16,769 nucleotides of DNA, taken from NCBI GenBank assembly GCA_040902855.1, contig JBBDWN010000128.1:1-16769 (forward strand), given 5' to 3'. The stretch is from DATHWB01 sp040902855 (lineage in GTDB: Bacteria > Actinomycetota > Acidimicrobiia > Spongiisociales > ZC4RG35). The notes under the pieces were generated by a model. It was given only the letters and a program-made list of their open reading frames with translations. It was not told the DNA's origin and made no database searches. Below, in pieces: positions 1 through 7,421 of this stretch (position 1 is its first letter; each line of letters opens with the position of its first letter). A program made the position numbers and the translations under genes.

Positions 1-428
1 ACGGCGGATGGCTCGTCCAAGACGACTACCGCTTCACGACGGACGACTGGCAGGTGGTCACCAAGCGGCAGCCGAGTGCGGGGGAGCAGGCCGACGCCCG
101 ATTCGCATGGAGGGTGTGCGGGCATACGAGTTCCAACGCGATCGTCCTGGCCAAGGACGGGGTGGCGTGGGGGATCGGAGCGGGACAGCAGAACCGGGTC
201 GAGTCGGGCCAGATCGCCGTTGGCAAAGCGGCGGGCAGGGCTGCCGGTGGGGCCATGGCCTCGGACGCCTTCTTCCCGTTTCCGGATGGCCTGGACGCCG
301 CGGAGGCCTCGGGGGTGTCTGTCGTCGTCCAGCCTGGCGGGGCGATGCGTGACGACGACGTGATCGCTCGGGCTGACGAGTTGGGGCTTGCAATGATGTT
401 CACGGGGGAACGGCAGTTCCGCCATTGA
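1..428 (+). CDS. purH: PurH C-terminal part (AICAR transformylase / IMP cyclohydrolase), 5'-truncated by the window
   Basis: Bifunctional enzyme for the last two steps of IMP synthesis; this fragment is the end of the AICAR transformylase domain, which moves a formyl group from 10-formyl-THF to AICAR. The reading frame is open from base 3 and gives about 141 residues to the TGA at 426-428. Visible family motifs are TSSNAIVLAKDG, GIGAGQQNRVES, AMASDAFFPFPDG, VVVQPGGAMRDD and the typical C-terminus MMFTGERQFRH. The cyclohydrolase domain and the catalytic Lys-His pair lie upstream of the window. folD follows after 16 nt in the same direction. The pairing makes sense because FolD makes the 10-formyl-THF precursor that PurH consumes. 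The shorter GTG-initiated version at 54 is only an internal start of the same frame. Confidence 0.95.
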   Translation, partial: GGWLVQDDYRFTTDDWQVVTKRQPSAGEQADARFAWRVCGHTSSNAIVLAKDGVAWGIGAGQQNRVESGQIAVGKAAGRAAGGAMASDAFFPFPDGLDAAEASGVSVVVQPGGAMRDDDVIARADELGLAMMFTGERQFRH

Positions 429-444
429 CTGTGAGGGAGTGGAG

Positions 445-1281
445 ATGACGATCCTCGACGGGAAGGCGGTCGCCGCCGCGGTGCACGAGGAGGTGGCGGC
501 CCGTGTCGCAGAATTGAGGGAGCGAGGTGTGATCCCGGGTCTCGCCACCGTCCTGGTGGGCGACGATCCGGCATCCCATGTCTACGTCCGCAACAAGCGT
601 CGCACCGCCGAGAAGGTGGGGATCGTCTCTTTCCATCACGAGTTGGAGGCGAGCGCCTCGCAGGACGAAGTCGAATCGCTGCTCGACGACCTGTCGGCGA
701 GCCCGTCGGTGCACGGCATCCTGCTCCAACTCCCGCTGCCTGGTGATCTGGACGGCGAGGCAGCGGTGATGCACATCGACCCGGCCAAGGATGCCGACGG
801 GCTCCACCCGGTGAATCTTGGGAACCTGGTGCTGGATCGTCCGGGGCCGCGGCCGTGCACACCATCAGGCGCCCTCAGGATCCTCGACCACTACGGGATC
901 GAGACGGAGGGGGCGAATGTGGTGGTGGTGGGGCGATCGTTCCTGGTGGGTCGACCTTTGGCGATCATGCTCGGAAGCAAGGACCGTAATGCAACGGTCA
1001 CCCTCGCCCACTCCCGCACCACCGGGTTGAAGGAGTTGTGCGCAACCGCCGACATCCTCGTCGCCGCCGTCGGCCGCCCGGAGATGATCAAGGGCGATTG
1101 GGTGCGTCCTGGCGCGACAGTCATCGACGTGGGCATCAACCGGACCGACGAAGGCCTCGTCGGCGACGTCGACTTCGACGAGGTGGTCGAGGTGGCGGGA
1201 GCCATCACCCCCGTGCCCGGCGGCGTCGGCCCCATGACCATCGCCATGCTCCTCCACAACACCGCCGAAGCCGCTTTTTAG
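445..1281 (+). CDS. folD: FolD, methylenetetrahydrofolate dehydrogenase / methenyltetrahydrofolate cyclohydrolase
   Basis: Cytosolic bifunctional enzyme that oxidises 5,10-methylene-THF to methenyl-THF with NAD(P)+ and then hydrolyses it to 10-formyl-THF. The product is 278 aa, normal for the family. The catalytic Tyr47 and Lys51 sit in SHVYVRNKRRTAEKVGI. The substrate-site motif KDADGLHPVN, the PCTPSG motif, the nucleotide-binding VVVGRSFLVGRP and the C-terminal PVPGGVGPMT are all present. The family usually has SxxVGxP with Asn where this protein has Phe (GRSFLVG). I chose the ATG at 445 because GAGGGAG (433-439) stands 5 nt upstream. The GTG at 439 lies inside that Shine-Dalgarno and would add only two residues. 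It is probably cotranscribed with purH. Confidence 0.95.
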   Translation: MTILDGKAVAAAVHEEVAARVAELRERGVIPGLATVLVGDDPASHVYVRNKRRTAEKVGIVSFHHELEASASQDEVESLLDDLSASPSVHGILLQLPLPGDLDGEAAVMHIDPAKDADGLHPVNLGNLVLDRPGPRPCTPSGALRILDHYGIETEGANVVVVGRSFLVGRPLAIMLGSKDRNATVTLAHSRTTGLKELCATADILVAAVGRPEMIKGDWVRPGATVIDVGINRTDEGLVGDVDFDEVVEVAGAITPVPGGVGPMTIAMLLHNTAEAAF

Positions 1282-1354
1282 CGGGGCAGCGGTACAGAAA
1301 TGAACCGTTTCGCGTACCAAAAGGCGATTCAAATCCCGGGGGTGGTGTGCGAAC

Positions 1355-1360
1355 TACCCT
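1355..1360 (+). promoter_or_regulatory. Candidate -10 element (TACCCT) of icd
   Basis: The 113-nt gap between folD and icd holds ACTACCCTC at 1353-1361, and the same nine bases stand just before mdh (3362-3370). Read as a -10 hexamer (TANNNT class), it puts transcription start near 1367 and leaves a leader of about 28 nt that contains the AGGAG (1382-1386) used by icd. I see no good -35 box. The assignment rests on position and on recurrence of the motif at other genes here. Confidence 0.45.
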
Positions 1361-1394
1361 CGGCGACCGCAGAAAACGGACAGGAGAAACCAGC

Positions 1395-2593
<1,199 letters not shown>

Positions 2594-2597
<4 letters not shown>

Positions 2598-3346
2598 AGC
2601 TCGACCACGTTGCCATCGCGGCACCGGATCACCGTCCGGTGCTGCAGGCTTTGACGGGCGAGTTGGGTGCGCTGGTCCTGAGCGGCGGGACGCCCCCGAG
2701 GGCAGGGTTCCGTGCCATGCAGGTCCGACTCGGACGGGGCTTGGACGGTATGACTGTCGAGATCCTCGAGCCGTACCAGCCGGAGAACAACGACTTCCTG
2801 GCCAGGTTCGTCGAGGCGACCGGGGGCGGTGTGCACCACATCACGTTCAAGACCGACGACATCGTCGCCGAGCAGGCGCGGCTGCAGTCGATCGGGATCG
2901 AACCGGTGGGTGTGGACTTCGCCGATCCCGGATGGAAGGAGATGTTCATCCACCCCAAGGATGCCCATGGAACGGTGATCCAGATTGCCCAGTCGGGCTG
3001 GGAGCCGCCACCGATGGACGAGTGGCTGGCGGCTTTGCCCGAGGCGCTGATGATCTTCGACCAGTCCGAGAGCGGGCCTTGGTGGGATCCGTCTTGCGTT
3101 GCGACTGCTGGCGTCGCGGCGACGCTGGAACGGGTCGTGATCGCGACGCCGGACCTGGATGCTGGGTCGGACTTCTATGTCGGGGTTCTCGGCGGAGAGG
3201 CGGATGACCGGTCAGTCCGCTGGGACGGCGGCGAAATAGCTCTCGAGGAGTCCACGGACCGTCCACGCGTCGAGCGTCTGGAGATCAGGGGCCACGCGAC
3301 CAAGGAGATCACCGGCGTCCGTTTCGTCGAGACGCGCCCTCGATAG
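2594..3346 (+). CDS. Two-domain VOC (glyoxalase-fold) protein, methylmalonyl-CoA epimerase-like
   Basis: A 250-aa member of the vicinal oxygen chelate superfamily. The first half (1-133) has the order of a methylmalonyl-CoA epimerase: LDHVAIA with His5, VEILEP with Glu56, GGVHHITFKTDDI with His81/82, then HPKDAHGTVIQIAQ. The fourth metal ligand, normally Glu in the motif LIEL, is Gln130 here, so epimerase activity is doubtful. The second half starts a new VOC-like repeat (LERVVIATPDLDAGSDFYVGVLGGEA, about 178-204) but is short and lacks an obvious second metal site. The GTG start at 2594 overlaps the end of icd in ATGTGA, which suggests translational coupling and a role linked to icd expression. 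Other possible roles are a glyoxalase/bleomycin-resistance-like or dioxygenase-like enzyme. Confidence 0.8.
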
Positions 3347-3363
3347 GTGGGAGATGTATCCAC

Positions 3364-3369
3364 TACCCT
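3364..3369 (+). promoter_or_regulatory. Candidate -10 element (TACCCT) for leaderless mdh mRNA
   Basis: TACCCT lies 7 nt before the mdh ATG at 3377, the distance expected if transcription begins at the A of ATG. There is no Shine-Dalgarno in front of that ATG, which fits a leaderless message. The same nine-base block, ACTACCCTC, precedes icd. A matching -35 is not evident. Confidence 0.5.
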
Positions 3370-3376
3370 CCGCCCT

Positions 3377-4363
3377 ATGACATCCCCAAAACGTGTGGCC
3401 GTCACCGGTGCTGCCGGTCAGATCGGCTATTCCCTCCTCTTCCGCATCGCATCCGGACAGATCTACGGACCGGACCAGCCGGTGATCCTCCAGATGCTCG
3501 AGATCACGCCCGCCCTCGACGCACTCGAAGGTGTGGCCATGGAACTCGAGGACTGCGCCTTTCCGCTCCTCGCCGGGATGGTCAAGACCGACGATCCTGA
3601 GATCGCCTTCGCAGACGCAGACACCGCCCTCCTCGTCGGTGCCATGCCCCGCAAGGCGGGGATGGAACGCGCCGACCTCCTCAGCGCCAACGGAGCGATC
3701 TTCACCGGGCAGGGAAGAGCGCTCAGTGCCGCCGCCTCCCGTGACGTGAAAATCCTCGTCGTGGGCAACCCGGCCAACACGAACGCCCTCATCGCCATGA
3801 CCAACGCTCCGGATCTCGACCCGAAGCAGTTCACCGCGATGACGAGGCTCGACCACAACCGTGCGATCAGCCAACTGGCAGCCAAGGTCGGGGCGCCGGT
3901 GAGAGACATCCAAAAGATGACCATCTGGGGGAATCATTCGACCACCCAGTATCCGGACCTCTTCCACTGCGAGGTGGACGGTCGGATCGCCTACGAACTC
4001 GTCGACGATCACGAATGGGTCGATTCGTATTTCATCCCGACTGTCGCCAAGCGAGGAGCGGCGATCATCGAGGCTCGCGGTGCGTCCAGCGCCGCTTCGG
4101 CTGCCAACGCTGCGATCGATCACATGCGGGATTGGGTTCACGGAACCCCCACCGGCGACTGGGTGTCGATGAGCGTTCGTTCGGACGGATCCTACGGCGT
4201 GCCCGAGGGTCTGATCTCATCCTTCCCGTGCACCACCAACGATGGCGAATGGTCGATCTCCCAGGGGCTCGACATCGACGACTACTCCCGATCCAAGATC
4301 GACGCATCGGCTGCGGAACTCGCAGAAGAGCGAGACGCCGTCCGCGAACTCGGTCTCATCTGA
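3377..4363 (+). CDS. mdh: Malate dehydrogenase (NAD-dependent)
   Basis: Catalyses reversible oxidation of malate to oxaloacetate in the TCA cycle. The 328-aa length and sequence match the bacterial/cytosolic-type MDH group. Visible are the Rossmann motif VTGAAGQIGYSLL (9-21), an acidic residue after beta-2 (LEI, Glu42) favouring NAD, and the mobile substrate loop MPRKAGMERADLL with Arg92 and Arg98. Also present are GNPANTNA, MTRLDHNRA with Arg157 and Asp159, and the catalytic His187 in WGNHSTTQYPD. I chose ATG 3377 over the in-frame GTG at 3347, which directly abuts the preceding stop codon, because MTSPKRVAVTGAAG is the usual N-terminus. The GTG would add ten unconserved residues. Neither start has a Shine-Dalgarno; see the -10 at 3364. 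It lies next to icd and on the same contig as sdhCAB. Confidence 0.95.
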   Translation: MTSPKRVAVTGAAGQIGYSLLFRIASGQIYGPDQPVILQMLEITPALDALEGVAMELEDCAFPLLAGMVKTDDPEIAFADADTALLVGAMPRKAGMERADLLSANGAIFTGQGRALSAAASRDVKILVVGNPANTNALIAMTNAPDLDPKQFTAMTRLDHNRAISQLAAKVGAPVRDIQKMTIWGNHSTTQYPDLFHCEVDGRIAYELVDDHEWVDSYFIPTVAKRGAAIIEARGASSAASAANAAIDHMRDWVHGTPTGDWVSMSVRSDGSYGVPEGLISSFPCTTNDGEWSISQGLDIDDYSRSKIDASAAELAEERDAVRELGLI

Positions 4364-4371
4364 CGGTTGGG

Positions 4372-4396
4372 GCCCTAGCGGTTCAACCGCCGGGGC
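4372..4396. terminator. Hairpin between convergent mdh and aldo/keto reductase genes
   Basis: GCCCT-A-GCGGT, loop TCA, ACCGC-C-GGGGC forms a ten-pair stem with one A/C mismatch and one G-T pair, 9 nt after the mdh stop. It is near-symmetrical, so it could act on both strands. It lacks a proper U-run (only ttctt follows on the + strand), so it is a weak or factor-assisted terminator candidate. Confidence 0.55.
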
Positions 4397-4456
4397 TCCG
4401 GTTCTTCAGAGGGGTGTCTGTTCAGGCTGCAGTCGAACTGCGTCGGGTGGGTGGGC

Positions 4457-4476
4457 CTGACAGGTTCGCCTGACGG
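4457..4476. terminator. Second small hairpin with TTCG loop in the same convergent gap
   Basis: CTG-A-CAGG, loop TTCG, CCTG-A-CGG pairs seven bases around one A/A mismatch. It lies 26 nt past the reductase stop on the - strand and may be that gene's terminator. There is no U-run on either strand, so the call is tentative. Confidence 0.3.
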
Positions 4477-4502
4477 ATTGCGAACGGCGGCGAGAGGCTG
4501 GC

Positions 4503-5465
4503 TCAGGCGACGATGGCGTCGATGCGTTCTTTGACTTCATCGGTGAGGACGTCGATGACATCGAGGGATGCCATGTTCTCTTCGACCTGGGAAACCCGGC
4601 TCGCGCCGGTGATCACCGAGGTGACGTTCGGGTTCGACGCGCACCAGGCGATCGACAACTGTGCCAGCGAACAGTCGAGGTCTTTGGCCACTTCGGCCAA
4701 TCCTCTGACCTGCTCGGCAGCCTCCTCGTCGGAGAGCCTTCCCTCGAGGATCTTGGTGGTGGCCGCCCGGCTTCCTTCCGGAATTCCATCGAGGTACTTG
4801 CCGGTCAGGAATCCGGATGCCAGCGGCGAGAACGTCGTGGTGCCCAACCCGATGTCTTCGTACAGGCGGGCGTATTCGCGTTCGACCCGGTCACGTTCGA
4901 ACAGGTTGTACTGCGGCTGTTCGACCTGTGGTCGGTGGAGATGGTCGCGGACGGCGATCCCGTGGGCGGTGGCGATCTCCGCGGCAGACCATTCCGACGT
5001 CCCCCAGTAGTGGGCTTTGCCGGAGGACACCATCTCGGACATGGCGTAGACGGTTTCTTCGATGGGGGTGTCGGGGTCAGCTCGGTGGCAGTAGACGAGG
5101 TCGACATGGTCGAGGCCGAATCGTTCGAGCGAGGCGTCGATGCCTTCCATCAGATACTTGCGATTGAGGGTGTTGCGGGTGTTGGGGCCGTCGTGCATGC
5201 CCCAGTAGAACTTGGTGGAGACCAGATACGACCAGCGGGGCCAGCCGAGTTCTCTGAGCGCCTTGCCCATCACCCGTTCGGATTCGCCACCGGCGTAGGC
5301 CTCGGCGTTGTCGAAGAAGTTCACTCCTGCATCGTGGGCCGCCTGCATGCAGGCGAGCGAGTCGTCGACGTCCATCTGGTTGGCGAACGTGACCCAGGAT
5401 CCGAAGGACAGCACGGAGAGCTTGATCCCTGCCGAACCCATCCGTCGGTATTGCATCTCTGCCAT
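4503..5465 (-). CDS. Aldo/keto reductase, voltage-gated K+ channel beta-subunit-like (AKR6/AKR14 type)
   Basis: NADPH-dependent oxidoreductase of the TIM-barrel AKR superfamily; the natural substrate is unknown. The 320-aa sequence follows Kv-beta and E. coli YghZ-like enzymes closely: FGSWVTFANQ, FDNAEAYAGGESERVMG, LVSTKFYWGMHDGPN, MEGIDASLERFGLDHVDLVY, KAHYWGTSEWSAAEI, TTFSPLASGFLTGKY and SVITGASRVSQVEEN. The catalytic tetrad is Asp52, Tyr57, Lys85 and His127. Animal Kv-beta proteins have Asn where His127 stands, so this one keeps the usual catalytic histidine. The start has an excellent Shine-Dalgarno (AGGAGG, complement of 5471-5476) five nt away. It is transcribed alone: a terminator lies upstream and hairpins downstream. 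Confidence 0.93.
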   Translation of the reverse strand: MAEMQYRRMGSAGIKLSVLSFGSWVTFANQMDVDDSLACMQAAHDAGVNFFDNAEAYAGGESERVMGKALRELGWPRWSYLVSTKFYWGMHDGPNTRNTLNRKYLMEGIDASLERFGLDHVDLVYCHRADPDTPIEETVYAMSEMVSSGKAHYWGTSEWSAAEIATAHGIAVRDHLHRPQVEQPQYNLFERDRVEREYARLYEDIGLGTTTFSPLASGFLTGKYLDGIPEGSRAATTKILEGRLSDEEAAEQVRGLAEVAKDLDCSLAQLSIAWCASNPNVTSVITGASRVSQVEENMASLDVIDVLTDEVKERIDAIVA

Positions 5466-5516
5466 GTATCCCTCCTACGGCGAATCACCGATGATGGTGC
5501 GAGCGAGTGCCGATGC

Positions 5517-5562
5517 AAAAAGCCCGGAGGACCCGGCCATCATCGACCGTGTCCCCCGGGCT
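5517..5562 (-). terminator. Intrinsic terminator of the secreted repeat protein gene
   Basis: Read on the - strand: CC, a mismatch, then seven pairs AGCCCGG/CCGGGCT closing a loop of about 22 nt, followed at once by TTTTT (complement of 5517-5521). The second stem half plus U-run is a textbook Rho-independent end. It lies about 50 nt past the stop codon of the gene at 5610-5999 and before the aldo/keto reductase start, so it separates the two - strand units. Confidence 0.8.
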
Positions 5563-5609
5563 GCAGACTCGCGTGAAAAAGTCCGAGGCAGTGAGTGAGC
5601 GATGGTCGC

Positions 5610-5999
5610 TCAGGTGGCTGTGTCGTCGTTTCCCTCGCCGTCAGGGTCGTCGTGCCCTGCCCAGGGCGGCGGCCCGGGTGTGCCGATCTTCCAACCCGCG
5701 TAAGCAGGATTCAGCATGGGGGGCGGATCGCCGTCTTCCTGCCCTGCCCACGGCGGCGGTCCCGGCGTACCGCGGGCCCAATCTGGATGAGCGAGGAAGG
5801 GTGGCGGCCCCGTCTCGTCTTCGTCGGAGCCCAACTCGGGGAGTTCCCCAGGGTTGTCCGGCGGAAAGTTGCCCTCTTCAAAGACGGGCGGTCCGGTATC
5901 CGGCTGTGCGGGCTCGCCTTCTTGGGCGAAAGCAAGGCTGGTTGCCATCACCAGGCCAAGCGAAAGCCCCAAGACGAAGCCGATGCGATTCATCTTCAC
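5610..5999 (-). CDS. Small secreted proline/tryptophan repeat protein, function unknown
   Basis: A 129-aa protein that I cannot assign to a family. Residues 1-26 form a Sec signal peptide (MKMNR, a hydrophobic stretch rich in Leu/Gly/Val, then SLAFAQ with a likely cut after AFA). The mature part is acidic and full of Pro, Gly and Trp, with no predicted globular core. It carries two copies of GTPGPPPWAG 29 residues apart, each within a longer PPP...GTPGPPPWAG-acidic unit, plus a weaker TGPPVFEEG near the start. The GTG at 5999 has GGGAG 6 nt upstream; the ATG two codons later has poorer spacing. It sits 81 nt downstream of the SCP2 gene and ends at a strong terminator, so it may share that transcript. 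It could be a cell-wall or extracellular spacer protein. Confidence 0.75.
   Translation of the reverse strand: MKMNRIGFVLGLSLGLVMATSLAFAQEGEPAQPDTGPPVFEEGNFPPDNPGELPELGSDEDETGPPPFLAHPDWARGTPGPPPWAGQEDGDPPPMLNPAYAGWKIGTPGPPPWAGHDDPDGEGNDDTAT
5654..5771 (-). repeat. Two copies of an 87-nt-spaced internal repeat (GTPGPPPWAG)
   Basis: Copies at 5654-5684 and 5741-5771 share most bases, including GCCCTGCCCA and GGCGGCGG. The period is 87 nt, or 29 codons, so the repeat keeps the frame of the secreted protein. This points to duplication within the gene. Confidence 0.7.
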
Positions 6000-6080
6000 C
6001 GCGTACTCCCACTGTCTGTCCTACCAGGAGAGTCCTCGAGCGGAGCCCGCCGTTACACCGAGTCGATCTGGCAGCGTCGG

Positions 6081-6467
6081 TCAGTACTCGACTTCCACGT
6101 CTGCTGTCGCCGCCTGCCATTGCTGGATGGCGGCTTGATGCATCATCAGTTTCGCCAGGTTGCCTGCGACCTTGAGCTTGCCGGTCATGAAGGCGGTCTG
6201 GGTGTTGAGGTCGCCTTTGGCGATGGCCGAGGCGGTGTCGTAGGTCTGGCCGATGGTCACGTCGGCGTTCTCGAGCGTGCCCAGCGTCAGTTCCGTCGAA
6301 CCACCCGATGACTTCAGGTAATAGGCGGTATCACCGTCTGGGGTGTCGCTCACGTTGAACTGGAGACCGAGGTCGGCGTTGCCGATGGCGCTCTTGAACC
6401 CGGGGTGGCTGTTGAGTGCGTCTTCGACCGCCTGGGCCCATTCCGCGGAAAGAAACTTGACTGCCAT
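6081..6467 (-). CDS. SCP2 sterol/lipid-transfer domain protein
   Basis: A 128-aa single-domain protein of the SCP2 family, a small alpha/beta fold that binds lipids or fatty acyl-CoA in a hydrophobic tunnel. Typical features are the N-terminal helix with EWAQAVEDALN, LGLQFNVSDTPDGDTAYYL, TLENADVTIGQTYDTASAI, and the C-terminal FMTGKLKVAGNLAKLM, which is the most diagnostic family signature. There is no signal peptide or membrane segment, so it should be cytosolic. GAGGAG (complement of 6473-6478) stands 5 nt before the ATG. The ligand is unknown. It follows the aldolase gene on the same strand after 64 nt, but a -10-like TAGCCT in that gap suggests its own promoter. Confidence 0.88.
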   Translation of the reverse strand: MAVKFLSAEWAQAVEDALNSHPGFKSAIGNADLGLQFNVSDTPDGDTAYYLKSSGGSTELTLGTLENADVTIGQTYDTASAIAKGDLNTQTAFMTGKLKVAGNLAKLMMHQAAIQQWQAATADVEVEY

Positions 6468-6497
6468 GTGTGCTCCTCAGGGATCTGGATCGCCCGC

Positions 6498-6503
6498 AGG
6501 CTA
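6498..6503 (-). promoter_or_regulatory. Candidate -10 element (TAGCCT) of the SCP2 gene
   Basis: TAGCCT on the - strand would start transcription near 6491 and give a leader of about 24 nt containing the GAGGAG ribosome site. It is identical to the hexamer in front of the aldolase gene at 7408-7413. No clear -35 is seen. Confidence 0.45.
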
Positions 6504-6531
6504 GCAGCGGACGGCGTTTTTGAGCGAACGA

Positions 6532-7401
6532 TCAAATGCTGCGGACGAGCGACTGCACCTCGGCTGTGACGTTCGCATCCGGTGCCACCAACGGCAGCCG
6601 GGGGAAGCCCGGTCGGAGGCCGGCCGCTTCCGACGCTGCTTTGACGACCGGTATCCCCAGGGGTTCGATGGCGACGCTGATCGTCGACAACTTCGACTGC
6701 AGCTCCCGGGCAGCCAAAGGATCTGCCATGGCGGCGGCCAGCGTCTCCTGAACGAGCTTGGGGGCGTAGTTCCCTGATCCGGTGATCACGCCGTGGGCAC
6801 CGGCGGTCACGGCCAGGGTCAACGCCTGGGAACTGCCGCTCCACAGCACGAAGTCCTTGGGGGTGGATGCCACCAGCCGCTGCATGCGGACCGGGTCTCC
6901 GCTGGAGTCCTTCATGCCGACGATGTTCGGATGGCGGGTCAGGCGCTCGACGGCGTCCTCTCCGAGGTTGAAGGCCGTGGTGTTCGGAACCGAATACAGC
7001 ATCACCGGAAGGCTCGACTCGTCAGCGGTCATCGTGAAGTACCGCTCGACGACTTCGGTCCGATTGCGGGAGAGCGTCGTCGACGTGAGCACCAGCACAG
7101 AGTCCGCCCCGGCGTCTGCCGCCTCGTGCAACTGACCGAACGCCGAGCGGATCGTCTCGGCCATGACGCCACACATGACATACCCGCCCGCCCCGAGGAC
7201 GTCCCTGGCTGAGTCGACGAGCAGCCGGCGTTCACCTGTTTCGAGATACGGGCCTTCTCCGTTGGATCCGCCGATGACGAAACCCCGGATTCCCTGATCC
7301 CACAGCGTCGAGACATTGTGCCGGTGGGCGTCGAGATCGAGTTCGCCCTCGGCTGTGAACGGCGTGATGAGGGCGACGAGATAGCGGGGGAGAGAAGACA
7401 C
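6532..7401 (-). CDS. DapA/NanA/HOGA-family class I aldolase (dihydrodipicolinate synthase family)
   Basis: A 289-aa TIM-barrel lyase that forms a Schiff base with pyruvate. The lysine is Lys164 in IVGMKDSSGD and the catalytic tyrosine is Tyr136 in LPVMLYSVPNTT. The substrate-carboxylate loop is GGSNGEGPYL (44-53), not the GTTGE of true DapA. That SNGE form, plus MLYSVP and GMKDSSGD, resembles 4-hydroxy-2-oxoglutarate aldolase and other non-lysine members, so I do not assign dapA. The GTG at 7401 has no good Shine-Dalgarno but stands 6 nt after a -10-like TAGCCT, suggesting a leaderless message. It begins 20 nt past the stop of the last pilin-island gene. No lysine-pathway neighbour is visible. 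Confidence 0.88.
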   Translation of the reverse strand: MSSLPRYLVALITPFTAEGELDLDAHRHNVSTLWDQGIRGFVIGGSNGEGPYLETGERRLLVDSARDVLGAGGYVMCGVMAETIRSAFGQLHEAADAGADSVLVLTSTTLSRNRTEVVERYFTMTADESSLPVMLYSVPNTTAFNLGEDAVERLTRHPNIVGMKDSSGDPVRMQRLVASTPKDFVLWSGSSQALTLAVTAGAHGVITGSGNYAPKLVQETLAAAMADPLAARELQSKLSTISVAIEPLGIPVVKAASEAAGLRPGFPRLPLVAPDANVTAEVQSLVRSI

Positions 7402-7407
7402 GGTCCC

Positions 7408-7413
7408 AGGCTA
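7408..7413 (-). promoter_or_regulatory. Candidate -10 element (TAGCCT) for leaderless aldolase mRNA
   Basis: TAGCCT on the - strand is followed by GGGACC and then the GTG start, so a start point at the G of GTG would give no leader. It is packed into the 20-nt gap after the TadG-like gene. This would make the aldolase gene independent of the pilin operon despite the short spacing. Confidence 0.5.
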
Positions 7414-7421
7414 CATCCCGG

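Noticed and set aside
26..865. 279-aa - strand frame across purH and folD
   Set aside because: Covers two clear genes on the other strand; Pro/Arg/Ser-rich with no motif.
1326..1345. GATTCAAATCCCGG before icd, resembling a tRNA T-arm
   Set aside because: The flanking five bases do not pair to form the T stem, and no acceptor, D or anticodon arm is present.
3212..4141. 309-aa antisense frame over mdh
   Set aside because: Shadow of mdh with a composition typical of antisense reading (His, Arg, Val, Asp rich); no family signal.
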